This document shows positions 25,151 to 33,897 of a stretch of DNA of 64,000 nucleotides, piece after piece. The notes beneath the pieces were generated by a model that saw only the letters and a program-made list of their open reading frames with translations, was not told where the DNA came from and ran no database searches. The DNA comes from Megasphaera vaginalis (ex Bordigoni et al. 2020) (lineage in GTDB: Bacteria; Bacillota; Negativicutes; Veillonellales; Megasphaeraceae). The stretch is from NCBI RefSeq assembly GCF_900240295.1, contig NZ_OEQB01000005.1, positions 1 through 64,000 of the forward strand. The letters run 5' to 3'. Position 1 is the first letter of the stretch, and each line of letters begins with the position of its first letter. A program made the position numbers and the translations under genes.

Positions 25151-26419
25151 TTATCGCATAATTGCCGCAATGGTACTAAACGCTATTAGCGATACACCAG
25201 CAATAAGCAAAAGTCCTACGCCTGCCCAAATAATAAGTTCAATAAAGACTTTTGATTGTTTTGTTGAATTAAAATCTTTAACATTGGTTCCAAGTGCAGC
25301 CAAAATCAATGCTCCACCGGTAGACATCGGAGAAAGGCCCGCCAAAGATCCCCCCGCCCCGACAGCTGCCATTAACGCAACGGGATCAACACCTCCTACT
25401 CTGACAGCAATATCAGCGCACATCGGCATCATCGTAGGATAAACAACGCCTAAGGCAGAGCTTACAAGGCTGAGAAGACCTGCGGAAATGCCAATTAATG
25501 GAACGGCAGTCGTACTGTTCATAAATGACGCAATACCGTCACTCATCAATTTAATTCCTCCTACTTTATCTACTACGCTCAGTAATGCTCCCACACAAAG
25601 GACCATCATAATCGTTCCCCATGGTAGCTCTTTCAAACATTCGCCATCTTTTGCAATTCCTCCCAAAACCAAGAGTACTGCGGAGAAAAATGCGGCTAAC
25701 CCTATATTAACGTTGCCAAATACAATCAGCATTAGCATAAGAACGATACCACTTAAAGCGATAATCTGATGCTTTGTAAAAGGGGGCAATTCATTTTCTT
25801 CAACTGCTACTGTAGTTGATTTAACTGTATACCCTTTATATACGAGAAAAACGATAACGCCAAATATAATTGTAATTAAAGTTTTACACACTAAAATAGT
25901 CGGCATAACATTTTCAATACCTGCACTTGAAGCAGCACCTGTAATAATGGCAGCTTCAGGTGTAATGGGCGTCATACGTCCGGCCATTAAGCCAAAAACA
26001 CCTATTAATCCCATCATAACCGGATTATATCCAACTTGAATAGCCGTAGAAACGGCTAAGGCAGGTATAATAGCTAAAGCAGGCACTGCCCCAGGCCCAA
26101 TGCCGGCCACAATAAAACCTGCAATATACATTGCGATCGGCAACATCCATATATGACCGCGAGTAGATGCTACTATCTTCTTAGCCAATAAATCCAAAGC
26201 ACCTGTAGATTTTATTACTGAAAACAAAAAAGTAATTCCAACTAAGGTACAAAACATGCCGCTACTGATACCGCCAATTAAAACTTTATCCGGCATGCCA
26301 AACAAACGAACGCAAACTGCACCCACAGCAATCGCTACAAGCCCAACATTAACATGCCGAATAAACGCTATGATAATGGCAAAAACGAACAATATAAATG
26401 ATAAGGCATCCATTCCCAT
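25151..26419 (-). CDS. Dicarboxylate/organic anion transporter (MatC/DASS-like ion transporter superfamily)
   Basis: This 422-residue permease has about 11-12 hydrophobic helices. GMDALSFILFVFAIIIAF forms the first helix. Internal motifs IVAGIGPGAVPALAIIPALA and the later SALGVVYPTMMPM and GAGGSLAGLSPMSTGGALIL are typical of the ion-transporter superfamily that moves di- or tricarboxylates. It is the third gene of a CoA-transferase / HMG-CoA-lyase-like operon, which suggests it imports the branched dicarboxylate those enzymes degrade. The ATG has AAAGGGG upstream. Confidence 0.82.
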   Translation of the reverse strand: MGMDALSFILFVFAIIIAFIRHVNVGLVAIAVGAVCVRLFGMPDKVLIGGISSGMFCTLVGITFLFSVIKSTGALDLLAKKIVASTRGHIWMLPIAMYIAGFIVAGIGPGAVPALAIIPALAVSTAIQVGYNPVMMGLIGVFGLMAGRMTPITPEAAIITGAASSAGIENVMPTILVCKTLITIIFGVIVFLVYKGYTVKSTTVAVEENELPPFTKHQIIALSGIVLMLMLIVFGNVNIGLAAFFSAVLLVLGGIAKDGECLKELPWGTIMMVLCVGALLSVVDKVGGIKLMSDGIASFMNSTTAVPLIGISAGLLSLVSSALGVVYPTMMPMCADIAVRVGGVDPVALMAAVGAGGSLAGLSPMSTGGALILAALGTNVKDFNSTKQSKVFIELIIWAGVGLLLIAGVSLIAFSTIAAIMR

Positions 26420-26479
26420 AATAGTAATCCCCTTTCGGATTTGCCCGAATTGAACATTCAGACTGGTGGAGAAAATACA

Positions 26480-27382
26480 TTATTTACAAGGTTCACCGAT
26501 ATGAATCTGATGGCTGCTGAAATTTCCATCAATAATCGTAGTTTCGTATTTAGCGGCTTCCAACATTCTCTCGAAGCTAATGCCTGTTTCCATCCCCATT
26601 TCATTAAACATGTAAATCAAATCTTCGGAAGCAACATTTCCCGAAGCTCCTGGTGCAAAAGGACACCCGCCCAATCCGCCTAAAGCGGCTTGAACGTTAG
26701 GAATGCCGGCTTCAATACCTGCTAATGTACATACCACTCCCATGCCACGAGTATCATGGATATGAAGTTCATAATATTCGTTTGGAAATACCTTGGTAAC
26801 AACATTGACCAAATCACGCACCATCTTGGGATCAGCCTGCCCAATCGTATCGGCAAGGCAGAACTTATGAATCCCCAGCTTTGTCCCCTCACGAATGATC
26901 CGCAATACATTTTCTACAGGAGTTTTTCCTTCAAACGGACATGTAAAAGACGTCGCCATAGAAAGAATAATATCCATATCAGGAAGTGCTTCCCGAATCT
27001 TCGCCAAGCCTTGCAGCGACTCTTCAACAGTCTGATTAATATTCGCCTTATTATGGGATTCGCTGACCGAAATGACTGTATCAATCTTTTTCAAACCGCA
27101 TTCTGCAGCAGCTTTAGCTCCATAAAGATTAGGAACCAGTGCAAAAAAATCAAGGTCCTTATCGCCGTGTTTTTCCAAAGTCTTAGTCACAACATCTTTA
27201 ATGTCTTTCATTTGAGGAATCGCTTTAGGATGAACGAAAGAGCCTATTTCCATGGTTTTAACACCGGAAGCCACGAGCATATCTATTACTTTCAACTTTT
27301 TTTCAGTCGGAATAAATTCTTTTACATTTTGAAAACCGTCGCGCGGGCCGACTTCAATAAAATTCACTTTTTGTATCATCAT
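26480..27382 (-). CDS. Hydroxymethylglutaryl-CoA lyase family protein
   Basis: This 300-residue metal-dependent lyase probably cleaves a 3-hydroxy-3-methyl-acyl-CoA. In human HMG-CoA lyase the product is acetoacetate plus acetyl-CoA. Conserved features are the catalytic Arg in EVGPRDGFQN, metal histidines in ELHIHDTRG, and the catalytic Cys loop GLGGCPFAPGASGN. The HDTRG stretch differs from HDTYG of the classical enzyme, so a related substrate is possible. It follows the CoA-transferase gene by 32 bases in one operon. Confidence 0.88.
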   Translation of the reverse strand: MMIQKVNFIEVGPRDGFQNVKEFIPTEKKLKVIDMLVASGVKTMEIGSFVHPKAIPQMKDIKDVVTKTLEKHGDKDLDFFALVPNLYGAKAAAECGLKKIDTVISVSESHNKANINQTVEESLQGLAKIREALPDMDIILSMATSFTCPFEGKTPVENVLRIIREGTKLGIHKFCLADTIGQADPKMVRDLVNVVTKVFPNEYYELHIHDTRGMGVVCTLAGIEAGIPNVQAALGGLGGCPFAPGASGNVASEDLIYMFNEMGMETGISFERMLEAAKYETTIIDGNFSSHQIHIGEPCK

Positions 27383-27414
27383 AATTCTCCCTTTTTAACA
27401 TTTATTTCAGCCTA

Positions 27415-28614
27415 TTACAGAACATTTTTTTTCGTTAATTCTTCCATTTGCTCACTGCTTAATCCAAGCCATTTGCCATATATTTCCGCATTGTCTTGCC
27501 CCAATTCGGGAGCCGGAGTTGAAATATCCGCTTTAGTCGTCATCAGCTTAATCGGATTTCCATTGACTCTCATGTCCCCAATAACGGGATGATGAATGGA
27601 TACAAACATTTCTCTCGCCTCAGCAATGTGCGGATCTGTCGTAACCCGTTTTAAGTCATTAATAGGGGCAGCCGGAACGCCTGCCGCTAAAATGGATTCA
27701 ACGTTTTCATCAATGGTACGCTGAACACTCCATTCCTCAATAATCGGTTTTAGATCCGCATAATTTTCACACCGTTTAATATTCGTTTCAAAGCGAGGAT
27801 CAATCAATAATTCCGGTTGTTTTAAAACTTTTTCACACAGCAATTTAAATAATTTATCATTCCCACAACCAATTACAAAAAGTCCGTCCGACGCTTGAAA
27901 CGAGTCATAAGGATATGCAGAAGCATATCTATTCCCCATGAGTTCAGGCTGTTTGCCAGATGCAAAATATCTCTGCGTTCCCGTTTCTAAGCTAGAAACA
28001 ACCGAATCGACGAGAGAAACATCTACTCTCTGACCTTTACCAGTAAGGGTGCGAGCATGAAGTGCCATCAAGATGCCGATAGTTAAATTTGTTCCACCCA
28101 ACACATCTCCCATGGCATTCCCCACTCGAAGAGCATGACCGCCGGCTTCACCGGTAATGCTCATCAAGCCGCCGGACGCCTGTGCAATAATATCATATCC
28201 GGGACGTTGAGAATTAGGCCCATAACAGCCAAACCCGGAAACAGCAGCATAAATGATCTGATCATTTACTTCTTTGAGCACATCATAGCCTACCCCTAGC
28301 TTATCCATAACGCCGGGACGATAATTTTCGACAACAATGTCTGCTTTTTTTACCATTTCTAAGAATATTTTTTTACCTTCAGTATCTTTTAAGTTCAGCG
28401 TGATACCTTTTTTACCTCTGTTAACATTGGCATAATACATGCTGGAACCATTTTTCAACGGACCAAATCCACGTGTATCATCCCCTTTTTTAGGAATTTC
28501 TATTTTAATAACTTTGGCCCCATAATCCGCCAAAAGCATAGTACAATAAGGACCTGCCAAAACTCTGGTCAAATCTAAAACGATGATATTTTCTAACGCT
28601 TTACTATTACTCAT
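27415..28614 (-). CDS. Class III (CaiB/BaiF) CoA-transferase
   Basis: The enzyme moves CoA from a donor thioester to a carboxylic acid, the activating step of many anaerobic acid pathways. The 399-residue protein has the N-terminal LDLTRVLAGPYCTMLLADYG, the VVENYRPGVMDKLG segment and the catalytic Asp170 in NAMGDVLGGTN. The ATG at 28614 has AAGGGGA upstream. It begins an operon with an HMG-CoA-lyase-like enzyme and a dicarboxylate transporter. By analogy with mammalian SUGCT, substrates could be 3-hydroxy-3-methylglutarate, glutarate or a citramalate/itaconate-like acid. Confidence 0.9.
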   Translation of the reverse strand: MSNSKALENIIVLDLTRVLAGPYCTMLLADYGAKVIKIEIPKKGDDTRGFGPLKNGSSMYYANVNRGKKGITLNLKDTEGKKIFLEMVKKADIVVENYRPGVMDKLGVGYDVLKEVNDQIIYAAVSGFGCYGPNSQRPGYDIIAQASGGLMSITGEAGGHALRVGNAMGDVLGGTNLTIGILMALHARTLTGKGQRVDVSLVDSVVSSLETGTQRYFASGKQPELMGNRYASAYPYDSFQASDGLFVIGCGNDKLFKLLCEKVLKQPELLIDPRFETNIKRCENYADLKPIIEEWSVQRTIDENVESILAAGVPAAPINDLKRVTTDPHIAEAREMFVSIHHPVIGDMRVNGNPIKLMTTKADISTPAPELGQDNAEIYGKWLGLSSEQMEELTKKNVL

Positions 28615-29466
28615 CACAATTCCCCTTATCATAAGATTCTTAAACTAAATTCCTTCAACCACTCCTGCGCGCCGGAGCAATCAAATATTATTTGCGTTTA
28701 TTTTAATCCTCACGATTTCATTTGTAAAATTTAATCGATTTTTTATTATGTATTTTTACGTATTATTTTGTTTTCTATTGTATTAAATTTAATCGATGAG
28801 GATTTTATCTTAATGAATTTTTATTGCATTTCTTAAAAGTACAACATTTTACCTGTTTTATTTTGTATTTTTATGGCTTTATGTCTAATTCAAATTTAAT
28901 CGTTTTTTTCAATTTATAATAAAAATTTTTGCCTGATAATTATTTGAATAATTCTTTATCCTATCATTTATTATTTAATTTTATTTTCCCCCTGCCCTTG
29001 ATATTTATTACAAACCTTTTCGCTGTAATTTATATCAAAGCCTTTTTACACATTTTTCACTTGCTTACATCGCTATTTCTTTACAATAAGTTCAACGTCT
29101 ACGAACAACACAGCTGAATTCACAACTTATATCATTTGAATCAAATATTTTTCTTAGCCATACCCAATGTACGAGGCTGCTATTATGCACATTAGTATCA
29201 ATCAACTTCTCATAGACGGTACTATCCATTTGCCGTAAAACAATATCAATGTCCTTATTTATCTCACATTCCATCTTTTATTTTATAAAGCATATTTTTC
29301 AAGCATTACGTCCATCTATCATCACTTGCAACTTTATTTACTAAGCAGTTTTTTTACTCATTACAAATAGAATCATCAAATACCGTCATTACAACAATGG
29401 AAAGCCCCAGTCCTGCCAAAACCTTTTATTGTGCAATAACATTTATCTGAAAATTTTTACGAAACT
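28615..29466. other. AT-rich non-coding region upstream of the CoA-transferase operon
   Basis: This gap of about 850 bases has no convincing gene. Short open frames exist on both strands, but none has a good ribosome site or family features. It contains three 13-bp direct repeats (listed separately). The size and composition suggest a control region for the CoA-transferase operon. Confidence 0.6.
28727..28904. repeat. Three copies of AAATTTAATCGAT
   Basis: Copies lie at 28727-28739 and 28785-28797 (exact) and at 28892-28904 (first 11 bases exact). All are in the same orientation, 110 to 290 bases upstream of the CoA-transferase start. They are plausible binding sites for the PrpR-like regulator encoded at 29559-31463. 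Confidence 0.75.
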
Positions 29467-29510
29467 AAAAAGAGTCTAATCCGGATGATTTGCCGGATTA
29501 GACTCTTTTT
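29467..29510 (-). terminator. Strong intrinsic terminator after the PrpR-like regulator gene
   Basis: AAAAAGAGTCTAATCCGG pairs perfectly with CCGGATTAGACTCTTTTT around an eight-base loop. The T-run on the minus strand follows the regulator stop codon by about 50 bases. Confidence 0.92.
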
Positions 29511-29558
29511 AGCACGCCCTCTATACTATTATGTATTCAATCAATATTTTCAGCTCTT

Positions 29559-31463
29559 TCATTTAATGTTTGTTACTTTAATATTCAGTTCTTCCATTTT
29601 TTTGTATAACGTACTACGGCTGCAGCCAAGCTGTCGTGCCGTCCTCGAAACATTTAATTTATTCAGTGACAAAGCTTCTACGATACTGCTTTTATTCCAT
29701 TTACCCAAGGTCACGTCATTGAGCACGCTGCTACTTTCCTTAGCCCCATTGGCTGGAAACGTCGTAATTATTTCTTCGGCAGACATTCTGTTCTCCAGCA
29801 AAATTGATGCTCTCTCTACTAAGTTAAACAATTCCCTAACATTACCTCGCCATGGATAATCAGCAAAAAAGTCTTCCAAAACGCGAATATCCTCTCGATA
29901 TCGATTAAATTCTTCTTTAAGTTTTTTACGGAATCCGTATTCGCAAAGCAAATAATAGTCGCGATCTCTTTGCCGTAGCGGCGGTAGCTTTAAAGTTAAC
30001 GTGTTAATTGCATATGTTAATTCTTCCAAAAATTTTCCTTCTCTGATTTCTTCCAGTATATTCGCATGAACTGACGCAATAATTCGTACATCAATAGGAA
30101 TGATGCTTTTCCCTCCCAGTCTTCTCACCTCTTTACTTTCTATAACGCGAAGAATCTGAGATTGTATCTCTTCAGATGCAGCATCAATCATATCGAGAAA
30201 AAGAGTCCCGCCATGAGCAAGTTCGAACGCACCTTCTCTTATTTCATTCCCTTTATTATCTCCCTCAACCCCGTAGAGCTCAGCCAAAAGACGATCAGAC
30301 TGAGAATGCATGCAATGCACCGTAACAAACGGCGCATTTCTTCTAGCACTAGCTTGATGTATCGCATGAGAAAATATTTCTTTCCCTGTTCCTATTTCTC
30401 CCACCAGTAAAATGGGCGCATCAGTTTTAGCATAACTTTTCGCTATGCGAAGTGTTCTCTTTAGAACTACGGACTCTCCTATAATATCTGAAAAACGATA
30501 CTTCGCAGCAATTCCTTTTTTTCGCAAATTACTGCGTATTTTTTGTTCGCTGACACGAACGGAATCAATATCTCTGAATGTTGCTACGACACCTTCTACA
30601 CGATTGTCAATTTTAATGGGAACTCGGTTTGTAATAATAATATCATTGCCGACGCGCATCAGTTCATCTAACTCAACTTCGCCATTTCTCAAGGTCGTCA
30701 TTAGTTTCGTTTCGGGAAGCATTTCTTCAATATACTTTCCTTTATATGAATCATCCCCCAATCCCAACATATCGCTTGCCTGCTTATTGACAACTTCTAT
30801 GATGCCGTCCCGATCAACTGCAATAATGCCGTCGTGCGTATAATTAAAAATAGTTTCATATCTTTGAATATGAACTTGAAGACTTTTTCGTCTCTTTTCT
30901 TCAGCTAATGTTGATTTTAACACTTGATGAGCTGAATCCAGCGCCATTTCGATATCTTCTCTCGAATTATCCAAAATATGGTATTCCAAATTATACTTAC
31001 CGGAATACAATACCGTCAATGAGCCTCCAACCCCAATTATGCACCCATCTTCAGCCGCGTTTTTCACTGCCATCTCAGCAGTTGCTTCATCAGTAAAATA
31101 ATAGTATCTTATGTCCAGATTCAACATTGCACCAAGTATTTTCACCGTTCCGGGTACATCCCCCAATGAAAAGAACGCGATTTTCCCTTTTATCCCTTTG
31201 ATACATTCAAAAATTCGAACATAACTATTACTTGTAAACTCGATCGTTATTACCGGTATATCAAACATCTGCTTTATAATACGCGCCATACCTCGACGGC
31301 TGATGATAACTCTAACGCCCTGAGCAACAGCATTCATAACATTTTTATGTATATCCGGAACAGTACTAAAACATACCTCTACATCCAAACTTTGTTCATC
31401 AATTATCTTTTCCGCGTCTTCCGCTAACCGTTGTGATGGAGATAAAAGCAAAATTCTCTTCAT
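29559..31463 (-). CDS. PrpR-like regulator with PAS, degenerate AAA+ and Fis-type HTH domains
   Basis: This 634-residue regulator has a PrpR-type sensor (about 1-180, with RVIISRRGMARIIKQ), a PAS domain (about 200-305), an AAA+ domain (about 325-555) and a Fis-like HTH (about 590-634, ending STLYKKMEELNIKV). Walker A is intact (GEIGTGKE, 355-362). Walker B reads LFLDMID instead of LFLDEI. The GAFTGA loop that contacts sigma-54 is missing (about 396-410), and arginine-finger and sensor residues are changed (FLEELTYAIN). It therefore probably acts without sigma-54, as TyrR does. The ATG at 31463 follows AAAGGA. It likely controls the adjacent CoA-transferase operon. Confidence 0.88.
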   Translation of the reverse strand: MKRILLLSPSQRLAEDAEKIIDEQSLDVEVCFSTVPDIHKNVMNAVAQGVRVIISRRGMARIIKQMFDIPVITIEFTSNSYVRIFECIKGIKGKIAFFSLGDVPGTVKILGAMLNLDIRYYYFTDEATAEMAVKNAAEDGCIIGVGGSLTVLYSGKYNLEYHILDNSREDIEMALDSAHQVLKSTLAEEKRRKSLQVHIQRYETIFNYTHDGIIAVDRDGIIEVVNKQASDMLGLGDDSYKGKYIEEMLPETKLMTTLRNGEVELDELMRVGNDIIITNRVPIKIDNRVEGVVATFRDIDSVRVSEQKIRSNLRKKGIAAKYRFSDIIGESVVLKRTLRIAKSYAKTDAPILLVGEIGTGKEIFSHAIHQASARRNAPFVTVHCMHSQSDRLLAELYGVEGDNKGNEIREGAFELAHGGTLFLDMIDAASEEIQSQILRVIESKEVRRLGGKSIIPIDVRIIASVHANILEEIREGKFLEELTYAINTLTLKLPPLRQRDRDYYLLCEYGFRKKLKEEFNRYREDIRVLEDFFADYPWRGNVRELFNLVERASILLENRMSAEEIITTFPANGAKESSSVLNDVTLGKWNKSSIVEALSLNKLNVSRTARQLGCSRSTLYKKMEELNIKVTNIK

Positions 31464-31570
31464 ATACAATCCTTTCAATTATGATTATATTATTTTTATC
31501 ATGACCTTATTTCTTTAAATATTATACTACTAAAAAAAGGAGTTGCCTTGTTTTACATAAAAGCAATATA

Positions 31571-31602
31571 AAAAAAGATTCAGCCTCAGCCGAATCCTTT
31601 TT
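31571..31602 (-). terminator. Intrinsic terminator of the T-box ABC transporter operon
   Basis: On the minus strand GATTCGGC and GCTGAATC form an eight-pair stem (one G-U) with loop TGAG, followed by TTTTTT, just past the ATPase gene. Confidence 0.85.
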
Positions 31603-31633
31603 ACCAATCATTATACAAAGCAATCTGATACGC

Positions 31634-32379
31634 TCACACAGCATCTCCATAATCACGCTGGAGAATACGACGTAAAAACCGCCGCGTTCGTTCTTCCTGC
31701 GGATGTTCAAAAAGATCTGCTGCCGATCCTTCTTCCACAATGTTGCCGTCAGCCATGAAGATGACGCGACTGGCCACGTCTCGAGCGAACTTCATTTCGT
31801 GCGTAACCACAATCATCGTCGTTCCTTCATCAGCTAAATCTTTCATGACTTTCAATACTTCACCGACCAATTCAGGATCAAGGGCAGATGTCGGTTCGTC
31901 GAAGAGGATGACGTCCGGCTTCACGGCAATCGCTCGCGCAATGCCGACGCGCTGTTGCTGTCCGCCTGACAGCTGAGACGGATAATAAGCGGCCCGATCG
32001 GCAAGACCTACCTTTTCCAAAGCTTTCATAGCGCTGGCTTCCGCCTCGGCTTGCTTGATCCCTCGCCCGGCGGTCAGGCCGAGCGTAACGTTTTATTCGC
32101 AAAGAGATTATATCCCTGGAACACGAACGCCGTCCTTTGCCGCACCTTGCGGATCTCGTCGCCGCCGGCGTGACGCAGATCCAGGTGCAGCCCGGCGAAA
32201 TCCATCGTGCCGGCATCGGCCTGTTCGAGAAAATTCAGGCAGCGCAGAAACGTCGTTTTTCCGGATCCGCTCGGCCCCAAAATAACAACGACGTCGCCTT
32301 TACCGATTTCCATGGAGACACCTTTCAGCACCTCCAAATCCGCAAATTTTTTATATACACCTTTTATGGACATGATCAT
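31634..32379 (-). pseudogene. Amino-acid ABC transporter ATPase, frameshifted
   Basis: This is the ATP-binding subunit of a polar amino-acid (family 3) importer, broken into two frames. The first part has Walker A LGPSGSGKTT and the Q-loop [13 protein letters not shown], then runs out of frame to a stop. The second part resumes with [13 protein letters not shown], signature [14 protein letters not shown], Walker [13 protein letters not shown] and the H-loop VVTHEMKFA. Family alignment predicts NKTALENVT at the join. A 13-base loss between two AAAACG repeats would give exactly the observed AATAAAACGTTACG (site about 32088-32095). Unless this is a sequencing error, the importer lacks an ATPase from this locus. 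Confidence 0.88.
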
Positions 32380-32391
32380 AGCGACAGCCTC

Positions 32392-33096
32392 CTAGGCCGT
32401 ACGGAACAACCCCATGCGCCGTTCGACAAACGCGTAGACCAGTTGTATCACCGTACAAATAACAATATAAACGAGAAAAACATCTAAATATGCCTCAATG
32501 TAGTTGTAGCCATAAGACGCGGCTATTTTGCCGACGGCCATGACATCTTTGACGGTCATCAAAAAGGCTAGGGACGTGCCTTTGATCAGGTTTACCGTAA
32601 TGTTGCAAACTGCAGGCAGCGCCACGACAAAGGCCTGCGGCAGAAGAACATAGCGATACGTTTGAAATTCGGATAAGCCGGTAGCAACGCCGGCTTCCAG
32701 TTGCCCTTTGGAAATACTCAACAACGCCGAACGAAAAACCTCGGCCAGCAAGGCGATCGTATTCAGCGAAAAAACAGCGACGGCATACCAAAAGGGATCG
32801 ATTCCGTCAAAAACGTTAAACGTGGAACCGGCGGCTTTGACGAGCCAGTTCAAAAAGCTCGGCAAAAGACTGTACAGCAACAGTATTTGCAAGACAATCG
32901 GCGTGCCGCGAACGACGGAAATGTAAGCCTTCGTGAAGGCGCTGCCTGCAACATGTCCTTTGATTCGTAATACGGCCATATACAGCGCAATCGGAGCCGC
33001 AATAAGAAGCGTCAGAAACGTCAGCTCCAATGTCACCGCCGCTCCTTCCCATACTTTATAAAAAGTTTCGCTCATAAACGTATAATCAAGTTCCAT
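32392..33096 (-). CDS. Amino-acid ABC transporter permease (intact)
   Basis: This 234-residue membrane subunit of the HisM/GlnP family has about five helices. It carries the permease signature around EAGVATGLSEFQTYRYVLLPQA and the earlier SVVRGTPIVLQILL. The ATG at 33096 with AGGAGG upstream is preferred over GTG at 33102. It lies between the frameshifted permease and the frameshifted ATPase genes in one operon. It would normally pair with the other permease as a heterodimer. Confidence 0.93.
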   Translation of the reverse strand: MELDYTFMSETFYKVWEGAAVTLELTFLTLLIAAPIALYMAVLRIKGHVAGSAFTKAYISVVRGTPIVLQILLLYSLLPSFLNWLVKAAGSTFNVFDGIDPFWYAVAVFSLNTIALLAEVFRSALLSISKGQLEAGVATGLSEFQTYRYVLLPQAFVVALPAVCNITVNLIKGTSLAFLMTVKDVMAVGKIAASYGYNYIEAYLDVFLVYIVICTVIQLVYAFVERRMGLFRTA

Positions 33097-33107
33097 GCCC
33101 ACCCTCC

Positions 33108-33879
33108 TTACTTAACGGCCGTCATCCGATCAAAAAGCGGCGCTGAAGACTTCTGCCGACGCTCCTTATTTTGACCGGACGCCGTCGCCTGCAGCGTCTG
33201 TCCTTTATCCAAGCGTCGTTCCAAGGCCAGCAGACACTTGCCGATAAGCGTCGTAACGACCCAGTAAATAATCATACAAGCCATGTAAATCTCTATTCCG
33301 TAGGCGCCGAAGTTTTGAATTTCCCTTCCCCAACAGGTCAATCAGACCGATCGTATACGCCAGAGCCCCTTCTTTCAGTAAATTAATGACGGCATTACTG
33401 AAATTCGGCAAGGCGATTACCGCCGCCTGCGGCAACATAACCTGCAGCACCGCACTCCGCGGCCGCAGACCGACGCTGACGGCAGCTTCATACTGCCCCT
33501 TCGGCACGGCAGTATACGCAGCCCGAAATACTTCGGAGATATACGCGCCGAAAAGTAAAGTAAAGGTAATAACGGCAAAAACGGCGCGGTTCATGCCATT
33601 CAAATCATAATCAACGACAGCCTCCACTAAGCGGGGCAAGCCGTAAAAAACGATAAACAGCAAAACGATAGACGGCGTGCAGCGCATAATATATGTATAG
33701 CCGTTTGCCAAGTACCGCCAAAGACGCTGCTTGCCGAGTTTCCCCCAAGCCAACGCCCCGCCCAGCAAAGATCCCAAGAGGATACTGACGGTGGCGACGC
33801 CGAGAGTAACCGTCAAATACGGCAGCAGTTCCGGCATTGTTGAAAAGATAACTGACGGATCAAAAGGTCTCGTATCCAT
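33108..33879 (-). pseudogene. Amino-acid ABC transporter permease, frameshifted
   Basis: This is a HisQ/GlnP-type permease with the EAA loop EAAVSVGLRPRSAVLQVMLPQA and MRCTPSIVLLFIVFYGL. After IDLLGKGN the frame fails and ends about 45 codons later. The expected continuation NFGAYGIEIYMACMIIYW is found in another frame up to 33108. The break lies at about 33311-33331 and needs a loss of about 2 mod 3 bases, roughly 11-14 by comparison with family length. The last transmembrane segment is lost, so the subunit is probably inactive. Confidence 0.85.
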
Positions 33880-33897
33880 CTCCCGTCCCCCTTTGCC

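Noticed and set aside
28929-29117. A 62-codon plus-strand open frame rich in Phe and Leu
   Set aside because: It arises from a T-rich non-coding region and lacks a ribosome site.
29092-29274. A 60-codon minus-strand open frame (MECEINKDIDIVLRQMDS...)
   Set aside because: Composition is protein-like, but the ribosome site is weak and no family is recognised. Left as non-coding.
29403-29420. A minus-strand TGGCAGGACTGGGGC stretch resembling a sigma-54 -24/-12 promoter
   Set aside because: The GG and GC spacing is right but the TT before GC is absent. It is about 790 bases from the CoA-transferase start, and the neighbouring regulator lacks the GAFTGA motif needed for sigma-54.
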